A DNA stretch of 64,000 nucleotides from Kitasatospora sp. NBC_01246 (GTDB lineage: Bacteria > Actinomycetota > Actinomycetes > Streptomycetales > Streptomycetaceae), in assembly GCF_036226505.1 (NCBI RefSeq), contig NZ_CP108484.1, positions 868,001-932,000 of the forward strand. The letters run 5' to 3'. The notes below the pieces were generated by a model. The model made no database searches, was not told the origin of the DNA, and saw nothing but the letters and a program-made list of their open reading frames with translations. Position 1 is the first letter of the stretch; every line of letters starts with the position of its first letter. Position numbers and translations under genes: made by a program. Positions 55,018 through 63,607 of the stretch are shown in pieces.

Positions 55018-55809
55018 TCAGCGCCGGGCCGCGGTCACCACGGTCGCGTCGCGGTCCTCGCACGAGGCGACCGCGCCGTCCAGCCCGGCCGCGCCGACCA
55101 CGGCGAGGGCCGCGGGCACCTGGCGCTCACTGGTCTCGAAGAACAGCGCCCCGCCCGGGGCCAGCCAGTGCGGCGCCTCCCCCGCCACCCGGCGCAGCAC
55201 GTCCAGCCCGTCCGCGCCGCCGTCCAGGGCCGGGCGCGCCTCGTGCACCCGAGCCTCGGCGGGGAGCAGCGCGATGTCGGCGGTCGGTACGTAGGGCACG
55301 TTCGCCAGCAACACGTCGACCCGGCCGCGTAGTTCGACGGGCAGCGGATCGAACAGGTCGCCCTCGAACACCCGGCCGCCGGCGCCCGCCAGGTTGCGGC
55401 GGGCGCACCGGACGGCGGCCGCGTCGACGTCCGCCGCGTACACCTCGACCGGGTGGGCGGCCGCCGCCGCGAGGGCGGCGGCCAGCGCGCCGCTCCCGCA
55501 GCAGAGGTCCACCACCAGGGCGTGCGCGGGCGTCAGCCCGAGCGCCGTCTCGACCAGGAACTCGCTGCGGCGCCGGGGCACGAAGACGCCCGCATCGACG
55601 GCGATCCGCAGACCCCCGAACTCCGCCCAGCCGACCACGTGCTCCAGCGGGCGGCCCTGGGCGCGGGAGCGGACCATCGCCGCGAGTTCGGCGGGAGTGG
55701 CGGCGGCGTCGAGCAGGATGCGCGCCTCGTCCTCGGCGAAGACACAGCCGGCCGCCCGGAGGCGGGAGGTCACCGAGGAACGCAACAGTGCGGAAGAGAA
55801 GACAGACAA
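55018..55809 (-). CDS. HemK-like protein N5-glutamine methyltransferase
   Basis: 263 residues from a TTG at 55809; a GTG at 55773 (VTSRLRAAGCVF) is an alternative. SAM loop VVDLCCGSGALAAAL, and the catalytic LLANVPYVPTADIALLP where PrmC/HemK have NPPYV; Ala and Val replace Pro, a feature of a divergent actinobacterial subgroup. RIAVDAGVFVPRRRSEFLVE is the family's substrate loop. Likely methylates glutamine in a protein, but not necessarily a release factor. Leader to 55990 is AT-richer than average and has no recognised structure. Confidence 0.8.
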   Translation of the reverse strand: MSVFSSALLRSSVTSRLRAAGCVFAEDEARILLDAAATPAELAAMVRSRAQGRPLEHVVGWAEFGGLRIAVDAGVFVPRRRSEFLVETALGLTPAHALVVDLCCGSGALAAALAAAAAHPVEVYAADVDAAAVRCARRNLAGAGGRVFEGDLFDPLPVELRGRVDVLLANVPYVPTADIALLPAEARVHEARPALDGGADGLDVLRRVAGEAPHWLAPGGALFFETSERQVPAALAVVGAAGLDGAVASCEDRDATVVTAARR

Positions 55810-56069
55810 CAGAAGAACCCCATCAAAGACACAGGCGAAAGATCAATCCGCCAGGACTCCCCGAGAGGGACCGCCGCCGAACCGGCAGAGCGCCACTACG
55901 CGCTCGGTGCCACGTCTTCACAGCTGTTCCCGGGGAGCACCCGCTCCGTCGTACCGGTAATGGGTCTCACCTCCCGAGGTCGTGGTTCTGTTCGGCGCCG
56001 CCACCCTACCGCACGCTCCGCACCCGGAAGGCATCGTGGCGAGGGGCCCTCACCCGGTGGCATCCAGGT

Positions 56070-56200
56070 CCGTTGCGCTCCTCCGCCACACCCGACAAGC
56101 CGCCGACGCCGTGCTGTGCGACATCGACGGCGTGGCCCGCTTCTTCGACCAGCACGAGGTGACCCGCCTCGAACACTCCGCCGGGCTGGGGATGACGGGG
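56070..56200 (+). pseudogene. HAD-family hydrolase 5' remnant
   Basis: In one frame the DNA reads ADAVLCDIDGVARFFDQHEV, then TRLEHSAGL: the first motif of HAD phosphatases (DxDG with the nucleophile Asp). Similarity stops after about 35 residues; the following sequence is unrelated and no later HAD motif is found. Probably a truncated gene fragment left of an old rearrangement. Confidence 0.45.
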
Positions 56201-56361
56201 CTGCTCCACCGCGAGCCCGAGGACCTGCGCCGGGCGCTCGCCCCGCTGTTCGACGGCCCGCGCGCCCTGGCCGGTAGACCGTCGGCCAGGGCGCGGACCT
56301 CGGGCCTCGGGCCTCGGGCCTCGGGCATCGGACCTCGGGCCTCGGGCGGGGTGACCGGGCC

Positions 56362-58428
56362 TCAGGCGAGGTGGTCGGCGACCAGGGTGGCGAACTCCTC
56401 CGGGGTGAGGATCCGGATGCCGAGCTCCTCCGCCTTGGCCCGCTTGGAACCGGCCTTCTCCCCCGCGACCAGCAGGGTGGTCCGCTTGGAGACGGACGAG
56501 GAGGCCTTGCCGCCGGCCCGCTCGATCAGCTCGTTGACCGCGTTGCGCGAGAGCTCGGCCAGCGGACCGGTCATGGCTCCGGTGACGACGACGCTCTCAC
56601 CGGTCAGCGGGCCGGCCACCGCACCGGCCACCGCCTCCCCCTCCGCGCCGTCGGCGGACGCGACGGGCGCGGTCGGGGTGGTGACGGCGGTGCCCACCCC
56701 CAGGGCGGCCAGCCGGTCCAACAGCGTTGCCACCCCGGCGAGTTCGGTGACGATGACGGCGGCCTTCTCGCCGCCGATGCCGTCCACCCCGGCCAGCGCC
56801 TCGGCATCGGCGGCGCGGATCGCCGCCATACTGCCGAAGTGTGCGGCGATCCGGCGCGACATCGTCCGGCCCGTGCCGCGGATCCCGAGCGCGCAGAACA
56901 CCCGGTTGAGCGGCTGGGTGCGGGCGGTCTCGATGGCGGCGAGCAGGTTGTCGGCGCTGGTGTCGCCCATCCGCTCCAGGGTGAGCAGTTGCTCCTTGGT
57001 GAGCGTGAAGAGGTCGGCGAGATCGGCGACCAGCCCCGCCTCGACGAGCTGGACGGCGCGGGTGCCGCCGAGGCCCTCCACGTCGAGCTGGTCGCGCCCG
57101 GCGGCGTAGATGATCGAGGCGACGGCCTGGCAGGCCCGGCCGCGCACGCAGCGCCAGCGCTGCTCGGTGGTGTCGATGGCGTCACCGCAGCGCGGGCAGG
57201 TCTCGGGGAAGGCGATCGGCTGCTCGGCGCCGGTGCGCTGGTCCACCAGGGGGGCCTCGACACGCGGGATGACGTCGCCCGCCCGGTAGACGAACACCTG
57301 GTCGCCGATCATCAGGCCCCGGCGCTCGATGTCGGCCGGGTTGTGCAGGGTGGCGTAGGTGACGGTGACACCGTCGATGACCACCGGCTCCAGGACGGCG
57401 CGCGGCGCGATGATGCCCGTCCGGCCGACGTTCCACTCCACCCCCAGCAGCCGGGTGACCTTGTGCTGGGCCTGCAGCTTGCGGGCCACCGCCCAGCGCG
57501 GGGCGCGCGAGCCGGAGCCGGCCTGCTCCTGGTCGGCGGCGGAGTCCGCCTTGACCACGACGCCGTCGATGCCGAACGGCAGGGCGGCGCGCAGCGCGGC
57601 GATCTCGTCCACGCGCTGCCCGACCTCCTCGATCGTGGCGCAGCGCTGCGGGTGGGCCGCCGTGCTGGCGGCGGTGTTGGCGCCGAGAGCGGCGAGGCGC
57701 TCCAGCAGCTCGCCGTGCCCGAGGTCGGGCAGCCCGATGGCGCCGTAGGCGAAGAAGGTGAGCTCGACGCGGTAGGCGCGGTCCTTGGCCCGCAGGGTAC
57801 CGGCCGCGCCGCTGCGGGGGTGCGCGAACGGGGTGGCGCCGTGCTCGGTGCGGACGGCGTTGGCGTGGTCGAACTGCTCCTGGGTGAGCAGGACTTCGCC
57901 GCGCAGCTCGATGTCCAGGGGTTCGCCGAGCCGGGCGGGCAGGCCGAGCACCGCGTCGGCGGCGGGGGTGATGTCCTCGCCCGCGAGGCCGTCGCCGCGG
58001 GTCAGCACCTGGGTGAGGCGGCCTGCCCGGTAGCGGGCCGCGATCGCCAGGCCGTCCAGCTTCGGCTCGACGCACCAGCCGGCCACCGGCCGGCCCAGCC
58101 TGCGCTCCAGGCCCTCGACCCAGGACGCCAGCTCCTCGGCGGAGAACACGTTGTCGAGCGAGAGCATCGGCACCGAGTGCGGGACGTCCCCGACGACCGC
58201 GCCGCCGGCCACCTTGCCGGTCGGGGAGTCGGGGAGCACCTCCTGCGGGTGCTCGCGCTCGTACGCCTCGATGGCGCGCACCAGGGCGTCGTACTCGTCG
58301 TCGCCGAGCGGGGTGGCGCCGTCGGCGTAGTACGCCGCGGCGGCCCGCACCGCCGTGGAGACGGCGTCGGCGTAGGCGTCCGGGGAGGCCAGGGCAGCGG
58401 GAGAGGCCATGGTGGCTGCGTCCTTCAT
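56362..58428 (-). CDS. ligA: NAD-dependent DNA ligase
   Basis: 688 residues from ATG at 58428 (MKDAATMAS; an ATG at 58410 is in frame). Adenylation site [17 protein letters not shown] (Lys near residue 120); [11 protein letters not shown] and [10 protein letters not shown] complete the nucleotidyl-transferase motifs. Zinc finger [17 protein letters not shown] with a fourth Cys in RGRACQA; helix-hairpin-helix repeats at about 500-570; C-terminal BRCT domain ([20 protein letters not shown]). All elements of LigA are intact. Whether this is the housekeeping or a second ligase cannot be told from the window; the accessory neighbours suggest the latter. Confidence 0.95.
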   Translation of the reverse strand: MKDAATMASPAALASPDAYADAVSTAVRAAAAYYADGATPLGDDEYDALVRAIEAYEREHPQEVLPDSPTGKVAGGAVVGDVPHSVPMLSLDNVFSAEELASWVEGLERRLGRPVAGWCVEPKLDGLAIAARYRAGRLTQVLTRGDGLAGEDITPAADAVLGLPARLGEPLDIELRGEVLLTQEQFDHANAVRTEHGATPFAHPRSGAAGTLRAKDRAYRVELTFFAYGAIGLPDLGHGELLERLAALGANTAASTAAHPQRCATIEEVGQRVDEIAALRAALPFGIDGVVVKADSAADQEQAGSGSRAPRWAVARKLQAQHKVTRLLGVEWNVGRTGIIAPRAVLEPVVIDGVTVTYATLHNPADIERRGLMIGDQVFVYRAGDVIPRVEAPLVDQRTGAEQPIAFPETCPRCGDAIDTTEQRWRCVRGRACQAVASIIYAAGRDQLDVEGLGGTRAVQLVEAGLVADLADLFTLTKEQLLTLERMGDTSADNLLAAIETARTQPLNRVFCALGIRGTGRTMSRRIAAHFGSMAAIRAADAEALAGVDGIGGEKAAVIVTELAGVATLLDRLAALGVGTAVTTPTAPVASADGAEGEAVAGAVAGPLTGESVVVTGAMTGPLAELSRNAVNELIERAGGKASSSVSKRTTLLVAGEKAGSKRAKAEELGIRILTPEEFATLVADHLA

Positions 58429-58596
58429 ACCGCCATGATGGCTCCCGGCACTGACATTCGACCGCAGGGCCGTTCGACCGCCGGGCGCGGGTGTCTCCGG
58501 ACGGCCGGGGCGGGCAGGCCGCCCCACCGGCCCGCGGACCGTCGGCCTTTCCGTCCCCGGCGACCGGGGTCGGGACGGCGTCCGCCGCGACCGGGG

Positions 58597-59250
58597 TCAG
58601 CCGACCGGCGGCGCCGCGGTCCGGTAGGAGTCGACCGCCTCCGGGAGGACGAGGCAGGGCAGCAGCCAGTCCCAGAACGCCTGCAGCCGGCCGGCCAGCT
58701 CCTCCCGGCCGCGCGCCGCGCCGCCCAGCACCTCCAGTCCGCACGCGGCGGCCACCAGCAGGGACTCCGGACCGACCCCGCCCGAGCGTTCGCGCAGCTC
58801 ACCCGCCCGGCGCGCGCCCGCCAGCAGCTCCCGGACGGCGCCCGCCCAGACGCCCTGGAAGCCGCGGACCCCGGCGACCGGCCCGTCCTCGCCCTGCCAG
58901 GCCCCGTCCTCGCGACCCAGCCGGAACGCCGCCCGGACCACCGGATCCGACTCCAGCGAGGCCACCAGCCAGTAGCCCGCGTCGATCAGTGCCTGGACGG
59001 ACGTGGATTCCGTCCGCAGCGCGCAGCAGGCCTCCCGCAGCGCCCGCTCGGCGTGCTCCACCACGGCCCGCGCCAGCTCCTCCTTCGAGCTGAAGTGGAA
59101 GTAGAGCGCGCCCTTCGTCACCCCCGCCGCCGAGGCGATGTCCGCGAGCGTCGCGCCCGCGTAGCCGGACCGGTCGAACAGCTCCGCTCCCGCCGCGACC
59201 AGACGCCCGCGCGTCCGCTCCGATCTCTCCTGCACCAACCGGCCCTCCAT
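58597..59250 (-). CDS. TetR regulator, ArpA/ScbR-like
   Basis: 217 residues from ATG at 59250 (MEGRLVQERSERTRGRLVAA). The DNA-binding part has SGYAGATLADIASAAGVTKG and ALYFHFSSKEELARAVVEHA, the well-conserved pattern of gamma-butyrolactone receptor-type regulators in streptomycetes. The ligand domain (residues 70-215) is Ala-rich and has several Trp, but the positions equivalent to the butyrolactone pocket were not aligned, so a true receptor or pseudo-receptor are both possible. Adjacent to a second such gene at 59674, with a 22-bp dyad between. Confidence 0.85.
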   Translation of the reverse strand: MEGRLVQERSERTRGRLVAAGAELFDRSGYAGATLADIASAAGVTKGALYFHFSSKEELARAVVEHAERALREACCALRTESTSVQALIDAGYWLVASLESDPVVRAAFRLGREDGAWQGEDGPVAGVRGFQGVWAGAVRELLAGARRAGELRERSGGVGPESLLVAAACGLEVLGGAARGREELAGRLQAFWDWLLPCLVLPEAVDSYRTAAPPVG

Positions 59251-59599
59251 TCCGCCCGCCCGCACCACGCCGGGCCCGACCCGGCGACCGCGCCGTCCGT
59301 CACCCGTGCCGCGGGAGCCGGCCAGGTCCGCGCCGGACCGTCGTCGCGCCGCCGGTGGGACGTCCCCGCCCCACCGTGACACCCCGGCCGACCGCCACCG
59401 GTCGCCCGAACTCCCGCGCGTCGACGATGCCGTGACTGATGGTCACCGGGTAACCCCTCCGGTGATCTGCCGACGCATCCTTGGCACATTGGTTTGCCCG
59501 GGCGGCCGGGCGGCCGGCCGGCGGAGGGTGGGCACGGCCGGGGCGGCCCCGCGCCGGACCGGCGTCGACCCCGCATCGGAGCGCGAGAAACGGGACGAG

Positions 59600-59621
59600 C
59601 GGTTTGTCAGCCACCAAACCG
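59600..59621. promoter_or_regulatory. 22-bp dyad, candidate autoregulatory element (ARE)
   Basis: CGGTTTG-N8-CAAACCG, seven-base perfect arms, lying between the two ScbR-like genes about 350 bases upstream of the one at 59250 and just past the end of the other. An overlapping AACCG...CGGTT pair extends to about 59637. Confidence 0.5.
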
Positions 59622-59673
59622 GACGCGCTGTACGGTTCGTCGTGACACGGGCAGGGCCCCGGCGGACGGGTCT

Positions 59674-60327
59674 TCAGCAGGCCGCGGCCGCGCGGGCGGC
59701 GGCGACCTCGGCGACCACCCTGGCGCCCCGGTCGGCATCCATCTCCAGGGAGGCCAGCACCCCGGGCACGGCCACGCTCGGCAGCAGGTGCTGGAAGAGG
59801 CCCGCGACGCGTCGCTCCAGGTCCGCGCGGCTGGCGAGCTTCTGCGACTGGACCTGTACACCCGCCCAGGCCGCCGTCACCAGCCAGGCGGTGTCGGCCG
59901 GCACCACGTGCGGGAGCAGTTCGCCGCGCTCCCCCGCGGCCGTCAGCAGCGCCTCGAACCGGGCGATCCACCCGGGGACGGCGCCCCCGCCCAGGTCCCC
60001 GAGGCCGTCCTGGCCCAGCGACAGCCGAGCGCCCGCGCTCAGCACCGTGTCACGCGGCAGCAGATGGGCCACCACCATGCCGGTGTCGACGAACTCCTGC
60101 AGTCTGCAGGCGCGTTCGGGTACGGAGTCGTGGGCGAACTGCTCCTCCACCACCCCCTGGGCGAGGTCCCGCTTGGACGCGAAGTGGAAGTAGACCGCTC
60201 CCCGGGTGACGCCGGCGCGGGCCACCACCTCACCGATCGTCGCCGCCTCGTACCCGCACTCGTCGAAGACCGATGCCGCCGCCTCCAGAATCAGCCGGCG
60301 CGTCCGCACCGCCCGCTCCTGCCGCAC
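59674..60327 (-). CDS. Gamma-butyrolactone receptor-like repressor (ScbR/ArpA family)
   Basis: 217 residues from GTG at 60327 (VRQERAVRTRRLILEAAASV); the frame is open a little further upstream. The N-terminal domain includes FDECGYEAATIGEVVARAGV and TRGAVYFHFASKRDLAQGVV, and the ligand domain carries LLPRDTVLSAGARLSLGQDG and LPHVVPADTAWLVTAAWAGV, matching ScbR-type receptors over the full length. Such repressors control antibiotic clusters through ARE sites; two candidate sites lie directly upstream. No butyrolactone synthase (AfsA/ScbA type) is in the window. Confidence 0.88.
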   Translation of the reverse strand: MRQERAVRTRRLILEAAASVFDECGYEAATIGEVVARAGVTRGAVYFHFASKRDLAQGVVEEQFAHDSVPERACRLQEFVDTGMVVAHLLPRDTVLSAGARLSLGQDGLGDLGGGAVPGWIARFEALLTAAGERGELLPHVVPADTAWLVTAAWAGVQVQSQKLASRADLERRVAGLFQHLLPSVAVPGVLASLEMDADRGARVVAEVAAARAAAAC

Positions 60328-60401
60328 CACACGACCACCCCGCCCACCGCACCGATCGAACAAAACCAGACAGCCCGTATCTTAACCGGCAGGCAATCCC
60401 G

Positions 60402-60470
60402 TACCGAACCTGCGGTTTTCTCCGGCCCGGCGGTTGCTTCGGGGGTCAGAAAACCGACCGTGCGGTATAT
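60402..60470. promoter_or_regulatory. Two ARE-like sites upstream of the ScbR-like gene
   Basis: ACCGAACCTGCGGT (60404-60417) and ACCGACCGTGCGGT (60453-60466) share 11 or 12 of 14 bases and the ACCG-N6-CGGT symmetry typical of ARE half-sites. They fill the leader of the gene at 60327 and could be the autoregulatory sites. The second reads AAAACCGACCGTGCGGTATA in context. Confidence 0.6.
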
Positions 60471-60526
60471 CGGGAGGTCTGCGGCGCGCTCCTGGCCCAC
60501 CGCGAGGCGTCGGGATCCCGCCGGAT

Positions 60527-61921
60527 TCACGGGAACGGCGTGGCGGGAGCCGCGTTCAGGGCGTCGTCGACCCGCTTCCAGAAGGCCCGGAAGTCCGCGG
60601 GAGCCGCCCGGTCGGCGGCGTACTGGGCGGAGTGCGCCTTCAGCACCTCCAGGTACTCCGGGGTGAGGATGACCGAGAACTCCCATCGGTCGGGCCCGCT
60701 GTAGGCCGGGACGGCACGGTTGCGCGCCTGGGCCAGTTCGTCCGAGATCATCCGGAGGTCGAGCAGGTACTCGGCGAGCCGGTCCCCCTCGGGCGGGGCC
60801 GCCCGCAGCCGCTCGGCGAGCCCGTCGAGCAGCACCTTCATCCGGTCGTAGTCGTGGTAGTCCAGCTCGACGAGATAGGTGAACTCCCTTGTCTCCACCC
60901 GGTTCTCACGCACCTTCTGACACCAGACCGGGGCCAGCTCCCGGGCGGACGGGGCCGAGCGCGGATTCCTGCGCAGGAGGGTGGCCAGTGCCCTGAGGTT
61001 CCCGTCCCCGATGTTCCCCTGGTACTCACGGGCGACGGCCGGGAGGGTGACCCGGGTGGGCTGCAGGGTACTGAAGTGCGCCAGCACGACGCCGTGTTCC
61101 TGCTCGTCCAGCGTTCCCCACTCACCGTGCGGGCCGCCGCACGCGTCCGCGAGTGCGGACAGGCAGGCCGCGACGGCCATCGCCTCGCTGCCCCGCCACT
61201 CCCGCTCCAGCCACTGCTCGAAAGCCGACCCGTTGTTCACCGGCTGCCCTCCCTCTCGGTCCTGTCGATCGGTGCTCCGCGGTTCCCCGTCGTCGAAACG
61301 CCTGCGGCCGGCGAGCGCGCCGAGCCCGAGCGTGAGTCGCTTCTGCAGGCCGTCGAACCGGGACCGGGCGATCTGGTGACCGGCGTCGGCCGCCTTCTCG
61401 TACCAGCGCAGCGCTTCGCTCGGGTTGCCGAGCCACTCCTCGTAGAGGGTCCCCAGGAAGAGCGCGCCGAACGCGCTGCCGAGCTGCGCGGACCTCCGGT
61501 ACCAGTGCATGGCCAGCTCGGCGTCGGCGGCCGACGGCTCCTCCGGCAGCTCCCCGCGCAGCCTGGCCCGCATCCGGCCCTCGACGATCAGCCCCAACCG
61601 GGCCATCGCGTCGGCGTTCCCGGCCCCGGCGGCCAGCCGGTGGAGCTGCTCGATCCTCGGCAGGTTCTGCGTCCCGTCCCCGCCGCTCCACTCCAACTCC
61701 AGGAGGCAGGCGGCCTCGTAGGCCTCCCGGGCCTGCTCCTCGGTGAGCAGCCCTTCCGGCAGGGCGAACGGGTCGGGCGGCGGCGGCAGTCGCGGCGCGG
61801 TGGAGGAGCCGCCCGGGAACGTCACGTGGTAGTGGACCCCGCCCATGACGAGCCCGGCCTGGACCACCGACATCGACACCGCCGTCCCGACGGAGAGTTC
61901 GTTGCGGACCACGCCCGGCAT
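60527..61921 (-). CDS. Sel1-repeat protein with effector-like leader
   Basis: 464 residues if started at ATG 61921; start uncertain. An opening VVRNELSVGTAVSMSVVQAG and GLVMGGVHYHVTFPGG looks like the leader seen on many streptomycete STAND- and effector-type proteins. Residues about 70-190 contain Sel1/TPR-like helices (LAMHWYRRSAQLGSAFGALF and ALRWYEKAADAGHQIARSRF). The C-terminal 240 residues (from VNNGSAFEQWLEREW) are unrecognised and start at an in-frame GTG (61240) preceded by GGGAGGG, so they may also be made as a separate protein. Function unknown; signalling or conflict system adaptor is a guess. Confidence 0.6.
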   Translation of the reverse strand: MPGVVRNELSVGTAVSMSVVQAGLVMGGVHYHVTFPGGSSTAPRLPPPPDPFALPEGLLTEEQAREAYEAACLLELEWSGGDGTQNLPRIEQLHRLAAGAGNADAMARLGLIVEGRMRARLRGELPEEPSAADAELAMHWYRRSAQLGSAFGALFLGTLYEEWLGNPSEALRWYEKAADAGHQIARSRFDGLQKRLTLGLGALAGRRRFDDGEPRSTDRQDREGGQPVNNGSAFEQWLEREWRGSEAMAVAACLSALADACGGPHGEWGTLDEQEHGVVLAHFSTLQPTRVTLPAVAREYQGNIGDGNLRALATLLRRNPRSAPSARELAPVWCQKVRENRVETREFTYLVELDYHDYDRMKVLLDGLAERLRAAPPEGDRLAEYLLDLRMISDELAQARNRAVPAYSGPDRWEFSVILTPEYLEVLKAHSAQYAADRAAPADFRAFWKRVDDALNAAPATPFP

Positions 61922-62485
61922 GTCCGGCGTGGCAGCGTCCGCCACGTCCGGCACGTCCCGCGCATCCGGCCCGGCGACGCCCGGCACGGACGGCGCGGCG
62001 CTGTCCGCGCGGTGCTCCGCGGCCTCGTCCAAGAGGTCACCCCACTCGCTGCGCGTCCGGACGGCGTCGCCGGTGCCACCGGCCGGCGACGGGGCCGGAC
62101 GGACCGGTCGACAGCGCCGGTGCAGGGATGCTACCCGCGTCAACCACGGTGCAGGACACGCGTTCTGGCCAATCTGACGATGAACGGCAGAACACGGCAC
62201 CCTGCTCCCCCGCGCGACCTCCGGGAGCTGCCGGACCGATTCGGAGTGAGCCGCCGGACCCACCCGTAGGGAACCGCCGCACCGGCCCGGAGTTCGGCAT
62301 CGGGCACCGCCGGACCCTCCGGGCCGGTCCGCCCGTCCGGGTGAACAGCGCATGCGGCACCGGGGCGGAACGCCTAGCGTGGCCCGGGGCACCCCGCCCG
62401 GCCCGCCGCCCTCCCCGGACGGGCGCGACCGCGCCGCGGGGCTCCGACCCTCCGGCTCCGCCCCCGTTCCCCTCAGGAGATCCCC
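61922..62485. other. Intergenic and start-ambiguous region
   Basis: About 560 bases between the Sel1-repeat start and YceI. In-frame sequence extending the Sel1 protein upstream to about 62080 has coding-like composition (SEWGDLLDEAAEH), but no good start codon. Beyond that I see only an AT-richer short patch near 62160. Confidence 0.4.
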
Positions 62486-63043
62486 GTGACCACGACGACC
62501 CCGCTGGCCGATCTCACCGGCGACTACGTCCTGGACCCGGCGCACACCCGGATCGGCTTCGTGGCACGCCACGCCATGGTGACGAAGGTGCGCGGCGCGT
62601 TCCAGACCTTCGAAGGCAGCGCCCACCTCGACGGCACCGACCCGAGCCGCTCCACCGCCCGGGTGTCGATCAGCGCCGAGAGCATCGACACCGGCAACGA
62701 GCAGCGCGACGGGCACCTGCGCACCAACGACTTCCTCGACGCCCCGAACCACCCGAGGATCACCTTCACCTCGACGGGCGTCGAGCAGCTGAACAGTGCC
62801 GAGTACCGGGTCAGCGGTGAGCTGACCATCAAGGAGACCACCCGCCCGATCACCATCGACTTCGAGTACACCGGCAACGCCCGAGACCCGTACGGCAACC
62901 TCCGGGTCGGCCTGGAGGGATCGGTCGCCATCAGCCGGAAGGACTACGGCATCACCTGGAACGCCGCCCTCGAAGGCGGCGGCGTCCTGGTCGGCGACAA
63001 GGTGGTGCTGGAGTTCGACATCTCGGCGATCAAGCAGGAGTGA
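62486..63043 (+). CDS. YceI-family protein
   Basis: 185 residues from GTG with AGGAGA upstream. The lipocalin-like barrel starts GDYVLDPAHTRIGFVARHAM and continues GAFQTFEGSAHLDG, NDFLDAPNHPRITFTSTGV, and ends GVLVGDKVVLEFDISAI. The YceI family binds isoprenoid or amphiphilic chains. No signal peptide, so cytoplasmic, unlike E. coli YceI. Ends at a near-perfect terminator. Confidence 0.92.
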   Translation: MTTTTPLADLTGDYVLDPAHTRIGFVARHAMVTKVRGAFQTFEGSAHLDGTDPSRSTARVSISAESIDTGNEQRDGHLRTNDFLDAPNHPRITFTSTGVEQLNSAEYRVSGELTIKETTRPITIDFEYTGNARDPYGNLRVGLEGSVAISRKDYGITWNAALEGGGVLVGDKVVLEFDISAIKQE

Positions 63044-63060
63044 CCCGGCCCGGGTGTACC

Positions 63061-63095
63061 CGAGGGCCTGTGGCGGAGACCGCCACAGGCCCTCG
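63061..63095. terminator. Perfect 16-bp hairpin after the YceI gene
   Basis: CGAGGGCCTGTGGCGG and its exact complement flank a three-base loop, 18 bases after the stop codon. No T-run. Confidence 0.85.
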
Positions 63096-63124
63096 GCGCG
63101 TTCCGGGGCACGCCTCGCGGTTAC

Positions 63125-63187
63125 TCAACCCCCTGGTTGAACAAGCACGCGGCACGGAGTAGCCTCGTATTCAACCAAACAGTTGCG
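63125..63187. promoter_or_regulatory. Promoter and operator dyad of the ArsR-AHSA1 operon
   Basis: TCAACC-CCCT-GGTTGA (63125-63140) overlaps TTGAAC (63137-63142); 17 bases on is TAGCCT (63160-63165), giving a promoter with -35 and -10. Further down, CAACCAAACAGTTG repeats the half-site at 63172-63185. This arrangement suits autoregulation by the ArsR-like protein that follows. Confidence 0.65.
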
Positions 63188-63208
63188 AAGAGAAGCAGAG
63201 GTGCGCTG

Positions 63209-63607
63209 ATGGCCTCCGATCCGCTGTCCAGGGCGTTCGTCGCCCTGGCCGACCCGACCCGGCGCGACATCGTCGCCCGGCTCTCCGTCCGCGACGCCGG
63301 GGTCGGCGAACTCGCGGAGTCCTACGCCATGTCGATGCAGGCCGTCTCCAAGCACCTCAAGGTGCTGGAGGAGGCGGGGCTGGTGAGCCGCAGTCGCGAC
63401 GCCCAGCGCCGGCCGTGCCACCTGGAGCCCCAGGTGCTCGATCTGATGACGGTCTGGATCGAGCGGTACCGCCGGCAGGCCGAGGAGCGGTTCGGTCGGC
63501 TGGACGCCGTCCTCGCCGCCATGGAGGACGGCGACGAGCCCGGAGCGGCCGTCCCGGCCCCGGAATCCCCCGAAGAGCACGAAGAGCACGAAGGAGCAGC
63601 GTCATGA
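63209..63607 (+). CDS. ArsR-family winged-helix regulator
   Basis: 132 residues from ATG at 63209. ADPTRRDIVARLSVRDAGVG and YAMSMQAVSKHLKVLEEAGL are the standard ArsR helix-turn-helix; the wing is SRSRDAQRRPCHLEP. No metal-binding CxC motif in helix 3, so it belongs to the non-metal subgroup found with AHSA1 genes. A Glu/Pro-rich tail (ESPEEHEEHE) ends the protein. Its stop overlaps the next gene's start (ATGA). Confidence 0.92.
   Translation: MASDPLSRAFVALADPTRRDIVARLSVRDAGVGELAESYAMSMQAVSKHLKVLEEAGLVSRSRDAQRRPCHLEPQVLDLMTVWIERYRRQAEERFGRLDAVLAAMEDGDEPGAAVPAPESPEEHEEHEGAAS

Noticed and set aside
55810..55990. Leader of the HemK-like gene as a riboswitch or attenuator
   Set aside because: It is AT-richer than average, but I could find no conserved riboswitch core, leader peptide or stable pair of exclusive hairpins.
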